Positions 6,786 through 16,318 are shown, counted from the first letter of the stretch. The stretch: DNA of 64,000 nt from UBA10677 sp045654245 (GCA_045654245.1 JAZOMX010000020.1:62001-126000); one strand, 5' to 3'. Numbers and translations: made by a program. Notes: generated by a model from the letters alone, not told the origin.

Positions 6786-8686
6786 TAGTCCTTTTGGGGG
6801 AAAAGTTTTGTTGAAGTGATTTCGCCTTTTATGAGTTTTTCCGCCTCGGCAAGGTAAACCTCGGTTTTTTCTCTTCGATAGAAAGTTACGAGCCCAACCT
6901 TTTTACATAGCGCGCGAAGATGATTAACGAGGGCTAATCCCTCTTCTCGTCCGATTTCCTTGGTAAAACAGAGGAGTAATACGAACTTATAAAATAGCGT
7001 TAGGGTTTCCACTCTTTTTACTACTTTTTCTCTCGTCTGCTCGTCCTCGATTGCGTTTGCTTTTGCTAGCGCTCTATCTAATATTTCCTTAAACGAGCAC
7101 ATTTCGTCTATCGTGAAATACTCTTTATACAGCGCAGCGCCCTTACAAGTCGCCTCTACGCCCCAACCACGCTCTACCATAATATCGTAATATTTTTCGT
7201 GGGCGTGGAGGTATTCTTCCACCTCGGGGCAAGCGTCCTTGTAATAGTTTTCGTTAAACTCGTGGATTAGGTCGTCGTAACGCTCTTTTCCGTTCCAGTG
7301 AATTCTAGCACGAGCAAAGTCGTCCATAACGATAAAGGGCGAGCCTGCCGTAAACGGTTGAGCCTGGTTAAACACTTCCATCGCGTTTATTTGCATATAC
7401 AAATCGTTATTCGCTTGAGCAGTTAGCGTAGTTGGATAGAAGAAAGTTTGCGTGCAAAAATCCTGGCGATAATCCCAAATCATAAAGTTTTTAGTAATCT
7501 TTTGCCAGCCTAAAATCGACTTTCTACTTACCGCGTTATGCTCTTCGTTCAAAAGCGGATACATATAGTTTGCGTACATAGGCGCATACTGAATAATTAC
7601 GTTATCACGAGCAATTACGCTCTCGTCAATCGGATAATACTCGCCGTCACGCTCGACAACGGGGGCGTCGAAAATCATACGATACGCAAAGCCGATTACG
7701 TAAATCACTCTATCGGGAGCATTTTCTTGTCGCCACTTTTCCACAGAGTCGGCTACCTTATTTACAAACCGCATAGCAAGTCCACTCTTAGTGTACTTTG
7801 CAACTTCTTCACGGCACTTTTCACACTCGCAAAACGCATCGTTGTCGCTCATACCAAGCATAAAGAACATTTTGTCTTTTTGCGGAATTATAAATCTGTT
7901 TATTAGATTGTTAATAAAAGTATCGTAAAACTCGTCGTCGTATAAGCCTCTACTGTAACAGATTTGCGGATACGCTTTCGGTGAGGGTGGCGTATGACTA
8001 GCGTGTTCGGGATGCCAAATATACCACTCGGGGTACACCTCGCCGTACTCTTTATAGTCCACGATTTGAAGTGCGTAACTTTGGTCGTGGAGTGTTGCCC
8101 AAGGCGTACCCTCGCCGTGCTTTGGCTCTCGAACAGCGTATTCTCCGTTCACTCGTAGCCTAAACGCGTGGTCGATATCAGATACCGAATAATAAGACTT
8201 AGCGTTTCTGCCGAAGAAAGTAGGAATATCTTTAATATGAAATTCCTTATTTACCGCGCTCTTATCTACTTTTATCTCGTCGGATGCGTAATAACGATAT
8301 CCTGCGATATACTCCATAAATCCGTACACGCCGAAACAAGTTCCCGTATCGCCTACGCCCTTAATTACGTAGGTGTTCCCTACGCTTTCAATAATAAAGC
8401 CGTCGAACTTAAACTCGCTAGAGAGTAGTTTTATTCCTAGCGAGGCAAAATATACGGTGTTTCCTAGCGATATGTATTTATCATTCTCGTTTACCGTAAC
8501 GCCTTCGTCGGTTACCGTTTCAATCTCTACTCCCGCAAACGAGAAAATTCTTGTTAATTCTTCGCTTGCATACTTTTCCGAAACGGTTGCGTTTTTTGAA
8601 ATTAGTATTTTATATTCGGTTGTTCCATCACGGTATAAATAGCCGTCTTTAGCGGTAATCGTTCCCGTGTAGCCGTTTAATCTCAT
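6785..8686 (-). CDS. DUF4838 domain-containing putative glycoside hydrolase (paralogue A)
   Basis: 633 residues without a signal peptide. The N-terminal ~130 residues resemble the beta-rich domain found in alpha-glucuronidases and hexosaminidases (EYKILISKNATVSEKYASEE; GTCFGVYGFMEYIAGYRYY). Residues ~200-470 match DUF4838, including FFMLGMSDNDAFCECEKC, EKWRQENAPDRVIYVIGFAY and QINAMEVFNQAQPFTAGSPF. The C-terminus is helical. The family is carbohydrate-active-like but its specificity is not established, and the missing signal implies action on imported oligosaccharides. It is the last gene of the fucI operon, 15 bases after the esterase gene. It is a close paralogue of the product of 9539-11449. 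Confidence 0.85.
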   Translation of the reverse strand: MRLNGYTGTITAKDGYLYRDGTTEYKILISKNATVSEKYASEELTRIFSFAGVEIETVTDEGVTVNENDKYISLGNTVYFASLGIKLLSSEFKFDGFIIESVGNTYVIKGVGDTGTCFGVYGFMEYIAGYRYYASDEIKVDKSAVNKEFHIKDIPTFFGRNAKSYYSVSDIDHAFRLRVNGEYAVREPKHGEGTPWATLHDQSYALQIVDYKEYGEVYPEWYIWHPEHASHTPPSPKAYPQICYSRGLYDDEFYDTFINNLINRFIIPQKDKMFFMLGMSDNDAFCECEKCREEVAKYTKSGLAMRFVNKVADSVEKWRQENAPDRVIYVIGFAYRMIFDAPVVERDGEYYPIDESVIARDNVIIQYAPMYANYMYPLLNEEHNAVSRKSILGWQKITKNFMIWDYRQDFCTQTFFYPTTLTAQANNDLYMQINAMEVFNQAQPFTAGSPFIVMDDFARARIHWNGKERYDDLIHEFNENYYKDACPEVEEYLHAHEKYYDIMVERGWGVEATCKGAALYKEYFTIDEMCSFKEILDRALAKANAIEDEQTREKVVKRVETLTLFYKFVLLLCFTKEIGREEGLALVNHLRALCKKVGLVTFYRREKTEVYLAEAEKLIKGEITSTKLFPQKD

Positions 8687-8701
8687 AAATTTTACCCTAA
8701 T

Positions 8702-9514
8702 TTATAAACTTCTTAAAAAACTATCCGAAAAATCAAACCAAGTTTTCGCCTTAGAAAATCCGTCTTTAACCTCTAGGTATGTTCTTTCGTCGCAAGTAGC
8801 AAGCCCGTGAGGTCCAACGGGATACATATGGCACTCGTAAGGCACCTTGTTCTTTTGGAGCGCCATAGCGTAAACTAGCGTTGCCATAGGGTCAACGACT
8901 CCGTCGGTTGCGGTCGCCCAAATAAAGCACGGGGGATGAGCCTCCGTTACTCTCTTTTCGAGCGAGAGTTCTTCCGCCTCTTTACAATCTACGCTCTCAA
9001 TTCCAAGCAAGTTCATAAAACTTCCCTTGTGGGAATTAGGCGTAATTACGGGGTACGATAGCACTACTGCGCTTGGGCGAGCGTCGAGTTTAACTCCGCC
9101 CACTACGGGTACGGGTAGATTATCGCACTCAACGGCAAGGTCAGCGGTAAGGTGTCCGCCTGCGGAAAATCCCACTACGAAAATCTTATTTTTGTCGATA
9201 TGTAGTTCGTCTGCGTTCTTTTTTACGAAGTCAACGAGGCACGCAAGTTGGGTAAGCGCCGTTGGATAACGATAAGGCGCAATCGCATAGTTTAAGACGA
9301 AGGCGTTGTAGTGACGAATATAATACTCGGTTGCAATCGGGTCAGCCTCTCGTCCCGAAACAACGGCGTATCCACCACCCGGAACTACTATCATAGCAGG
9401 CAATTTTTCGTTAAACTTCGTCATCTCCCCGTCTTGGTCGTGAAGTAACATTTTTACGGGTGTAGCAACCCCTAGTTCGTAAATCTCGTTTAAATCAATC
9501 TTTTTAATATCCAT
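8702..9514 (-). CDS. alpha/beta hydrolase, carbohydrate-esterase-like
   Basis: 270 residues. The oxyanion-hole region VVPGGGYAVVSGREADPIA, the nucleophile elbow GFSAGGH, a candidate acid in TATDGVVDP and the catalytic His in GPHGLA give a complete esterase/lipase triad of the kind in acetyl-xylan and BD-FAE-type esterases. No signal peptide, so cytoplasmic. The gene has the site AAGGAG and lies between two DUF4838 paralogues in one operon, which fits removal of acyl groups from oligosaccharides before or after glycosidic cleavage. Substrate is inferred only from context. Confidence 0.85.
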   Translation of the reverse strand: MDIKKIDLNEIYELGVATPVKMLLHDQDGEMTKFNEKLPAMIVVPGGGYAVVSGREADPIATEYYIRHYNAFVLNYAIAPYRYPTALTQLACLVDFVKKNADELHIDKNKIFVVGFSAGGHLTADLAVECDNLPVPVVGGVKLDARPSAVVLSYPVITPNSHKGSFMNLLGIESVDCKEAEELSLEKRVTEAHPPCFIWATATDGVVDPMATLVYAMALQKNKVPYECHMYPVGPHGLATCDERTYLEVKDGFSKAKTWFDFSDSFLRSL

Positions 9515-9538
9515 AATTACTCCTTATAAAACTATGCC

Positions 9539-11449
9539 CTATGCGGGGTAATATCCCTTATATGGGAATAGGTCGGACTGTTCAATTTCGCCATTAAGAA
9601 TTTTTTCAGCGTCGGAGAGGTACTTTTCGGTGGGTATTCTTCTCAAGAAAGTTTCTAATCCCGCCTCGCTACTAATTCTGCGTAGTTCTGGAATAAGCGC
9701 TTTCGCCTCGCTTTCAGGGATTTCCTTGGTAAAGCAAAGTAGCAATACGAACTTATAAAATAGCGTTAGCGTTTCTACTCTTTTTACTACCTTTGCTCTC
9801 GTTTGCTCGTCAGAAATTCCGTTAGCCTTATCTAACGCTCTATCCAAGATTTCCTTAAACGCATACATTTCTTCTTTCGTGTAATATTCTTTGCGTATCG
9901 ACGCTCTACTTCCGATTGCAGTCGTCCAACCACGCTCTACCATAACGTCGTAGTATTTTTCGTGGGCGTGGAGGTATTCTTCTACCTCGGGGCAAGCGTC
10001 CTTGTAATAGTTTTCGTTAAACTCGTGGATTAGTTCGTCATAACGCTCTTTGCCGTTCCAGTGAATTCTAGCGCGCGCAAAGTCATCCATAATCATAAAG
10101 GGCGAGCCTGCCGTAAGCGGGTGAGCCTGATGTAGTATCTCGATAACGTTGATATCCATATACAAGTCAAGGTTTGCTTGGGCGGATACCGTAGTGGGAT
10201 AGAAGAAAGTTTGCGTTCCGAAATCTTGGCGGTAATCCCAAATCATAAAGTTTTTAGTAATCTTTTGCCAGCCTAAAATCGACTTTCTACTTACTGCGTT
10301 ATGCTCTTCGTCCAAAAGCGGATACATATAGTTCGCTCTTATCGGCGCATACTGAATAATTACGTTGTCTCTAGCAATTACGCTCTCGTCAATCGGGTAA
10401 TACTCGCCGTCACGCTCGATAACGGGCGCGTCAAAAATCGTTAAGTACGCAAAACCGATTACGAAAATTACTCTGTCGGGAGCGTTTTCCTTTCTCCACT
10501 TTTCCACCGAATCGGCCACCTTATTTACGAACCTCATAGCAAGTCCGCTACGAGTATACTTTGCAACCTCTTCGTTACATTTTTCGCACTCGCAAAATAC
10601 GTTATTGTCGCTCATACCAAGCATAAAGAACATTTTGTCCTTTTGCGGAATTATAAATCTGTTTATGAGGTTATTGATAAAAGTATCGTAAAACTCGTCG
10701 TCGTATAAGCCTCTACTATAACAAATTTGCGGATACGCTATCGGTGACGGTGGCGTATGGCTTGCGTGTTCGGGGTGCCAAACATACCACTCGGGATGAG
10801 TCTCGCCATACTCTTTATAGTCCACGATTTGAAGCGCGTAACTTTGGTCGTGAAGCGTTGACCAAGGACAACCCTCGCCGTGCTTTGGCTCTCGCTTAGA
10901 ATACTCGCCGTTAACTCTTAGTCTAAATCCGTTATCTACGTCACAATGCGTATAGTACGAATAGGTATCTCTACCGAAGAAAGTGGGAATATCTTTAATG
11001 TGGAATTCCTTATTTCCAGCGCTCTTTTCCACTTTAATCTCGTCGGGAGCGTAATAGCGATATCCTGCGATATACTCCATAAATCCGTACGCACCGAAAC
11101 AAGTTCCCGTGTCGCCCACGCCCTTAATAACGTAGGTGTTTCCTACGCTTTCAATAATAAAACCGTCGAACTTAAACTCACTAGAGAGTAGTTTTACTCC
11201 AAGCGAGGCAAAATATACGGTGTTACCTAGCGATATGTATTTATCCGTCTCGTTTACCGTAACGCCCTCGTCGGTAACCGTTTCAATCGTTACTCCCGCT
11301 AGCGAGAAAATTCTCGTTAGTTCCTCGCTTGCGTATTTTTCCGAAACGGTAGCGTTCTTTGGAATTAGTATCTTGTATTCGGTTACTCCGTCACGGTATA
11401 AAAAGCCGTCTTTATCGGTAATCGTTCCCTTGTATCCGTTTAATTTCAT
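9539..11449 (-). CDS. DUF4838 domain-containing putative glycoside hydrolase (paralogue B)
   Basis: 636 residues with the same layout as paralogue A: an N-terminal glucuronidase/hexosaminidase-like beta domain to ~130, then the DUF4838 core (FFMLGMSDNNVFCECEKC, EKWRKENAPDRVIFVIGFAY). The two proteins are identical at most positions through about residue 480. They differ most where the active-site region should be (MQINAMEVFNQAQPFTAGSP in A, MDINVIEILHQAHPLTAGSP here) and in the last 100 residues. This is a recent duplication with possible change of specificity. Strong site AAGGAG. Cytoplasmic. Confidence 0.85.
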   Translation of the reverse strand: MKLNGYKGTITDKDGFLYRDGVTEYKILIPKNATVSEKYASEELTRIFSLAGVTIETVTDEGVTVNETDKYISLGNTVYFASLGVKLLSSEFKFDGFIIESVGNTYVIKGVGDTGTCFGAYGFMEYIAGYRYYAPDEIKVEKSAGNKEFHIKDIPTFFGRDTYSYYTHCDVDNGFRLRVNGEYSKREPKHGEGCPWSTLHDQSYALQIVDYKEYGETHPEWYVWHPEHASHTPPSPIAYPQICYSRGLYDDEFYDTFINNLINRFIIPQKDKMFFMLGMSDNNVFCECEKCNEEVAKYTRSGLAMRFVNKVADSVEKWRKENAPDRVIFVIGFAYLTIFDAPVIERDGEYYPIDESVIARDNVIIQYAPIRANYMYPLLDEEHNAVSRKSILGWQKITKNFMIWDYRQDFGTQTFFYPTTVSAQANLDLYMDINVIEILHQAHPLTAGSPFMIMDDFARARIHWNGKERYDELIHEFNENYYKDACPEVEEYLHAHEKYYDVMVERGWTTAIGSRASIRKEYYTKEEMYAFKEILDRALDKANGISDEQTRAKVVKRVETLTLFYKFVLLLCFTKEIPESEAKALIPELRRISSEAGLETFLRRIPTEKYLSDAEKILNGEIEQSDLFPYKGYYPA

Positions 11450-11462
11450 AAGTTTCTCCTTT

Positions 11463-12011
11463 TTATATAATTACTACGCTCGATTGTTTTGGAGCGGAAA
11501 GTTTTGTGTTACCATCGGGATATCCTAGCGCACAACAGCCGTAAACTTCGTAGCCGTCCTTAATCCCCCACTCTTTTAGCAGTTCGGCAATCTTAGGCAA
11601 AGACGCTTTACCCGAAAGTTGATTTATCCAACAAGAGCCAAGGTCAACGTCAAGGCTTGCTAAAAACATATTTTGTAGCGCCGTTGCACAGTCTTCGGCA
11701 GGGCGTAATCCGTCTGCCTTAGCGCACGCCAAAATAAGCACGGGAGCGGAATAGAAAAAGTCGAATTTTCCTCCCGTTCTGCCCTTAATTCTCGCTATCG
11801 TAGCCTCGTCCGAAATACTTTCTATTACCTCGTTAAGACGGGCTAGTTCTTCTTTTTTCGTAACCGCAATAAACTGGCGGTCCTGATTGTTCATAGCGCT
11901 AGGCGCATAGTTACCAGCCGAGAGCACATACTCTAGTTTTTGTTTCTCAACGGGCGTTTCTTTGTACTTCCTTACGCTACGACGAGCGAAAAGCGCTTTA
12001 CTTACTTGCAT
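11463..12011 (-). CDS. nitroreductase family protein
   Basis: 182 residues from the ATG at 12011, chosen because AGGAGG lies just upstream; a longer in-frame start would overlap the zinc-ribbon gene. The N-terminal motif (SKALFARRSVRKYKETPVEK) and the FMN-binding APSAMNNQD segment are typical of NADH-dependent FMN nitroreductase-like enzymes. The C-terminal part includes LGSCWINQLSG and CCALGYPDG. The natural substrate is unknown; the thioredoxin-reductase-like gene in the same operon suggests a redox role. Confidence 0.88.
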   Translation of the reverse strand: MQVSKALFARRSVRKYKETPVEKQKLEYVLSAGNYAPSAMNNQDRQFIAVTKKEELARLNEVIESISDEATIARIKGRTGGKFDFFYSAPVLILACAKADGLRPAEDCATALQNMFLASLDVDLGSCWINQLSGKASLPKIAELLKEWGIKDGYEVYGCCALGYPDGNTKLSAPKQSSVVII

Positions 12012-12021
12012 AATTTTCCTC

Positions 12022-12213
12022 CTATTTACAACCCTTACAGGTTGCGCAATTTCCACTACATTTTTTGGGTTTTTGTGCGTTAACCCACATTTTACCGCTA
12101 TAATTTTGTTCCGTTTTCTTTCCGCACTTTGGACAAGGCGGATATTCTCCTAGGCGGACGAGTTCCTCGAACTCGTACCCGCACTCTTTACACTTTAGTT
12201 CAATAAGTGGCAT
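12022..12213 (-). CDS. FmdB-type zinc-ribbon protein
   Basis: 63 residues. Cysteines at 8, 11, 27 and 30 form a zinc ribbon of the FmdB class (MPLIELKCKECGYEFEELV). A second cluster (52, 56, 59, 62) ends the protein and could bind another metal or a cluster. A good site GAGGAG is present. It is in the fucI operon between thioredoxin reductase and nitroreductase; role unknown. Confidence 0.8.
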   Translation of the reverse strand: MPLIELKCKECGYEFEELVRLGEYPPCPKCGKKTEQNYSGKMWVNAQKPKKCSGNCATCKGCK

Positions 12214-12220
12214 ATTCTCC

Positions 12221-13066
12221 TCACTTTTTCCTAAGTATCGTTTGAGCGCAAATCGCTCCGTCGGAAGTTGCAGTTACTATTTGGCGCAAACTCTTCTTTA
12301 CTATATCGCCAACGGCGTAAATTCCCTCTTGCGTCGTACTCATATCGGACGATACGAGAATATATCCGTCAGCATCAGTTTCTACTTTGCCAGCTAGAAG
12401 GTGCGTAAGCGGACGGTATCCAACGGATATAAACAGTCCGTCCACGCTTATTTCTTTTTCTCCGTCCGTCACGGCAATCTTGATGGCTGAAAGTGGCTTT
12501 CCTATAAGCGAAACTACCGTTCCATCAATCTTTTCCGAGCCCTCTACCTCTTCGCCAGAAGTGATAAAGTAAGTCTTTTTAGCAATATCTCGAAGGTACA
12601 ATACGCTCTCACGCGCCTTGTCGCCCTTGCCTACTACCGCTACGGTCTTGCCCTTAAAAAATCCTCCGTCACAAGTAGCGCAATAACTTACTCCACTACC
12701 CACCAGTTCGTCCTCTCGAGCAAGTCCAAGCGATTTAGCCTTGCATCCGCTTGCAAGCACGATTGATTTTGCGCTCTCGGTCTTACCCGAGGCGAAGATA
12801 ACCTCTTTTTTATCGGTATCAATGCTTACCACCTCGTCGTATTCAAACTCTGCGCCAAACGAGGACGCTTGTTTCATCATAGCGTCGATAAGGTCAAACC
12901 CCGTAACTGAAACCTGTCCAGGATAATTAACTATATTTTCGATAATGCCTGCTTGTCCACCGTAAGGTAGTTTTTCGGCAACGAGCACCCTCTTGCCTGC
13001 TCTAGCGAGGTAAATTGCGGTAGTAAGTCCGCCCGGGCCCGCTCCGATTACGATAGTATCGTACAT
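12221..13066 (-). CDS. trxB: thioredoxin reductase-like FAD/NAD(P) oxidoreductase
   Basis: 281 residues from the ATG at 13066, preceded by GGAG at six bases; an upstream GTG has no site. The FAD-binding motif GAGPGG is near the N-terminus, the redox-active CATC motif is at about 129-132 (YCATCDGGFF), then an NAD(P)-binding Rossmann segment (VAVVGKGDKA) and the C-terminal FAD motif AVGDIV. Length and motifs fit TrxB, which reduces thioredoxin with NADPH. The NAD(P) motif is GKGDKA rather than GGGDSA, so cofactor preference or partner may differ. It follows fucI by about 14 bases in one operon. Confidence 0.85.
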   Translation of the reverse strand: MYDTIVIGAGPGGLTTAIYLARAGKRVLVAEKLPYGGQAGIIENIVNYPGQVSVTGFDLIDAMMKQASSFGAEFEYDEVVSIDTDKKEVIFASGKTESAKSIVLASGCKAKSLGLAREDELVGSGVSYCATCDGGFFKGKTVAVVGKGDKARESVLYLRDIAKKTYFITSGEEVEGSEKIDGTVVSLIGKPLSAIKIAVTDGEKEISVDGLFISVGYRPLTHLLAGKVETDADGYILVSSDMSTTQEGIYAVGDIVKKSLRQIVTATSDGAICAQTILRKK

Positions 13067-13080
13067 TGTTTTCTCCACTA

Positions 13081-14892
13081 TTAATTAGTCTTTTTGTAAG
13101 TAGGGCCGTAAGCCTTGCACGCTCTAAAATCCGCGCCTTCTTTATCTTTCGTTCCAAATGCGTTCCAGCAAGCCGGACGGAAAATATCCTCGTCGGGAAC
13201 GTTGTGCATTGATACGGGAATACGGAGCATAGAGCATAGCGTAATAAGGTCTGCGCCGATATGTCCGTAACTGATTGCGCCGTGGTTTGCGCCCCAGTTA
13301 TTCATAACCTCATAAGCGGTCTTAAACGCGCTACCGTCTTTGCCGTCGCAACGAGGAGCAAACCAAGTGCAAGGCCAAGTGTAGTCCGTTCTCTTCCAAA
13401 GCGTATCAGATACTTTTTCGGGTAGAGCCACCGTCCAACCCTCGGCAATCTGCATCACGGGGCCAAGTCCTTTGACAAGGTTAAGTCGTATCATAGTAAC
13501 GGGCATTTCATACTTCGTTTCAAATCTCGACGAGTATCCGCCACCTCTAAAATAACCGTTGTCGGCAGGCGCCCACTCGGTTGCGTCCATAATCGCCTTT
13601 TGGTCAGCCTCGGTAACTTCCCACCACTTCTTAATTAGGTGATTTCCGCTTTCGTCAACCGCCTCTCCGCTAGCGTCAAGACACGCTGCACCAGAGTTAA
13701 TAAGGTGAATAATACCCCTAGCATCTTTCGCCTTGCCCTCTAGGTCATAGTCGGTAACACGCTTAACACTACTATCCGACCAAAAAGTTCTCACGTCTGC
13801 AAAAATTTGCGCGCGACCGGTAAGAAGTTTCATAAACAACATACCAAGTCCGTTTAGTACGTCGTTTTCGGTAGCGAGAATATACGGTTCTCTTACTCCC
13901 TCCCAGTCAAACGAGGTGTTTAGTATTGACTCGCCGAAATCACAGTTAGGTTTCCAGTCCGTCCATTGACGCTGACCTTGAAATCCCGCCGCAATTGCGT
14001 TATGTCCAACCGCCTCTTCCTCACAGCCTTTGGGCAAATGGTCGTTTCCACGCATAAGGTCTTTAATGATAATCGCCATTTTAGCGAGGAACTTCCAGTC
14101 TTCCGCCTTTTGCTTGTCGCTACGGCGAATAAACTCTGGATTTTTGTCGAATCCCATTTTGCAGTACTTTTCAATCCACTCCATAGCAGACTTATAGTCC
14201 TTTTTAGAGTAAATTCCCTCGTCCATACGGCGAAGAATTTCCACTTCGTCAACCGACTCTACTCTCATACCGAGGTAGTCCTCGATAAAATGGCTATCGA
14301 TAATCGAACCGCCTATTCCCATAGTTACCGAGCCGATTTGCAAGTACGACTTTCCACGCATAGAAGCAGTTGCAACCGCCGAACGCATAAAGCGTAAAAT
14401 CTTTTCTTTTACGTCGTCGGTTAGTCCGCTATCCGTAGCGTCGCAAACTTCGTGTCCGTAAATGCCAAAAGCGGGTAACCCTTTTTGCGCGTGCGTAGCA
14501 AGTACGGACGCAAGGTACACCGCTCCGGGGCGTTCGGTGCCGTTAAAGCCCCAAACCGCCTTAATCGTATCGGGGTTCATATCCATAGTCTCCGAACCGT
14601 AGCACCAACACGGCGTTACGGTAAGAGTAATCGAAACTCCCTCTTTCTTAAATTTTTCCTCACAAGCAGCGGACTCTGCAACACGGCCTATCGTAGTATC
14701 TGCGATAATAACTTTAGCAGGCGTTCCGTCGCTATAAAAAATGTTTTCTTCAATTAATTTTTTTGCCGAAAGGGCCATATTCATAGTTTGCTCTTCAAGC
14801 GATTCGCGCACCTTAAGCGCGCCCCTTCTTCCGTCAATCGTAGGACGAATTCCGATTACGGGATATCCGCCGATAAGTCTTGTTTTAGGCAT
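13081..14892 (-). CDS. fucI: L-fucose isomerase
   Basis: 603 residues from the ATG at 14892, chosen because AGGAG is eight bases upstream; a TTG two codons earlier is too close to it. Strong family signatures are VGIRP-like IGIRPTIDGRRGALKVRES, TPCWCYGSETMDMNP, WGFNGTERPGAVYL and AAGFQGQRQWTDW. The metal and catalytic region is visible in ATENDVLNG, FADVRTFW and SMHNVPDEDI, corresponding to the Glu, Asp and His of the E. coli enzyme. It converts L-fucose (or D-arabinose) to the ketose. Fuculokinase and aldolase genes are not in the window. First gene of a seven-gene operon. Confidence 0.96.
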   Translation of the reverse strand: MPKTRLIGGYPVIGIRPTIDGRRGALKVRESLEEQTMNMALSAKKLIEENIFYSDGTPAKVIIADTTIGRVAESAACEEKFKKEGVSITLTVTPCWCYGSETMDMNPDTIKAVWGFNGTERPGAVYLASVLATHAQKGLPAFGIYGHEVCDATDSGLTDDVKEKILRFMRSAVATASMRGKSYLQIGSVTMGIGGSIIDSHFIEDYLGMRVESVDEVEILRRMDEGIYSKKDYKSAMEWIEKYCKMGFDKNPEFIRRSDKQKAEDWKFLAKMAIIIKDLMRGNDHLPKGCEEEAVGHNAIAAGFQGQRQWTDWKPNCDFGESILNTSFDWEGVREPYILATENDVLNGLGMLFMKLLTGRAQIFADVRTFWSDSSVKRVTDYDLEGKAKDARGIIHLINSGAACLDASGEAVDESGNHLIKKWWEVTEADQKAIMDATEWAPADNGYFRGGGYSSRFETKYEMPVTMIRLNLVKGLGPVMQIAEGWTVALPEKVSDTLWKRTDYTWPCTWFAPRCDGKDGSAFKTAYEVMNNWGANHGAISYGHIGADLITLCSMLRIPVSMHNVPDEDIFRPACWNAFGTKDKEGADFRACKAYGPTYKKTN

Positions 14893-14921
14893 AGTCAAGT
14901 CTCCTAAATCATATTGATTTT

Positions 14922-14950
14922 ATTGTACCACAACTATTTGACTTTTTCAA
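14922..14950 (-). promoter_or_regulatory. sigma-A promoter of the fucI operon
   Basis: Minus strand: -35 TTGAAA (14950-14945), 17-base spacer, -10 TACAAT (14927-14922). The leader to the fucI ATG is about 23 bases. No obvious operator or cre-like site is seen. Confidence 0.8.
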
Positions 14951-15005
14951 TACTTTTTCCGAAAAATTATCCCTTTTTTTGCGCAAGTTTACTTCGTAAA
15001 AACTG

Positions 15006-16316
15006 TTAAATTACCATATCGCCACAACTGTCGCCCACTACCCTTAAAACCTTTACTTGCTCTCCGTCGTAAGCGTCGATATAAACGAAATATTTCATAC
15101 CGTTCGCCTCGCCGAAAAGTTCGTAGCATAGCGTTTCATCCTCGCCTACGGGGATAACCGCTAGCGTAACTTTCTCTACACTTAAACTCTCGTCCACAAG
15201 CGAGCGAGCGGTGTCTTCGGCAATCGTGGGTTTGTCCTCGCGATTTTTGTGGCTCATACAATATCCGCTCGCCTCTACACCAAGCAAACTACCGTCCGAG
15301 AGCGCAACCTTAATCTTAACTAAATCAGCGTAATATATCACTCCGTTTACTTGAGGCGTAAGGTTAATACACGCAACACCGTTTTCACTACTCTTCCAAA
15401 CGGGGTGCAAGTCCGCATAGCCAAGCGTTTCGGCGTAGTAAGTGGCAAGCCCTACCGCTTTATCAAGGTCAAGCGTTACCGCTTTAACGCTTTTCGTTCT
15501 GTTAAAGCCGATAACTAATCCGCCCTTTTGCGTAATGGACACAAGCGCATCTTCGCCGTCGATTTTGCCCTCAATTTCATAAATTGCCGTTTTACCGTTA
15601 GTCAATCCTAGGTTTACCGCCTCTTCTAGCCCTAGTTTTTCGATAGCAATTTGCGTTGCCTCTTCGCTAGAAATTTCATCAAGACCGTCAAGCGCGTGGA
15701 AACAATACTTCTTCGCATCGGAGAACGCTCCGTCGTAAATCAGTTCAGGATATTCAATCGTCGTATGCTCTTTGCTAGATAAACCGAACTTAATGCCGTC
15801 GCCGAAAAGTTTGTTCTCGCCTATGCGAGAAGTTATTTTTCCGCCGTTAGACAATACTTCGCTTAAATCCTCTACCATAATTTTCGTTACGGAATGCAAA
15901 TCTTTCGCTTGTCTTTTAAACTCCGTTATATCACGCTTGCTCGCCACCGCTCCGCTATAAACGGTTGCCCAGTCGGAAATCTGATTGAAAAACTTACTTG
16001 CGTCCGTAGTTTCGTTTATCGCAAGTGGCAAAACGCCAAGCGAATTTTCGGCAAGTTCGGACTGACAACGAATATCGGACAAGAGTACCGCCGTTTCGTA
16101 ATCGCCGTTCATTATCATAATTTTAGATAGGTTTACTTCTAGATTTCTCACGCTATCGCTCAAGTCGTAAAGCGCGCGCTGATAAACTTCTTCAACCGCC
16201 GTGTTTTGTCGATTTCTTTCTTCGTTTATAATCGCCGTTCCTACGATTAATAGTGCGCTAAGCACCGCCAGAAGGCATATAACGGACGACAAAATTATCT
16301 TCTTCGTTTTAGACAT
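15006..16316 (-). CDS. ypeB: germination protein YpeB
   Basis: 436 residues. One N-terminal transmembrane helix (about 7-29) is followed by the helical YpeB domain (AVEEVYQRALYDLSDSVRNL) and C-terminal PepSY/YpeB repeats (SSEEATQIAIEKLGLE; DTARSLVDESLSVEKV). YpeB is needed to hold the cortex-lytic enzyme SleB in the spore and controls its activity at germination. The sleB gene is immediately upstream, two bases away, as in other spore formers. Acts in the spore inner membrane or cortex. Confidence 0.93.
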   Translation of the reverse strand: MSKTKKIILSSVICLLAVLSALLIVGTAIINEERNRQNTAVEEVYQRALYDLSDSVRNLEVNLSKIMIMNGDYETAVLLSDIRCQSELAENSLGVLPLAINETTDASKFFNQISDWATVYSGAVASKRDITEFKRQAKDLHSVTKIMVEDLSEVLSNGGKITSRIGENKLFGDGIKFGLSSKEHTTIEYPELIYDGAFSDAKKYCFHALDGLDEISSEEATQIAIEKLGLEEAVNLGLTNGKTAIYEIEGKIDGEDALVSITQKGGLVIGFNRTKSVKAVTLDLDKAVGLATYYAETLGYADLHPVWKSSENGVACINLTPQVNGVIYYADLVKIKVALSDGSLLGVEASGYCMSHKNREDKPTIAEDTARSLVDESLSVEKVTLAVIPVGEDETLCYELFGEANGMKYFVYIDAYDGEQVKVLRVVGDSCGDMVI

Positions 16317-16318
16317 TA

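Noticed and set aside
7538..7906. Plus-strand frames inside the DUF4838 genes (also at 8168, 10946 and 11136)
   Set aside because: They lie within strong minus-strand genes, lack ribosome binding sites and show no domain; they are shadow frames repeated because the two genes are paralogues.
12012..12056. Longer start for the nitroreductase gene
   Set aside because: It would overlap the zinc-ribbon gene, while AGGAGG lies just before the ATG at 12011.
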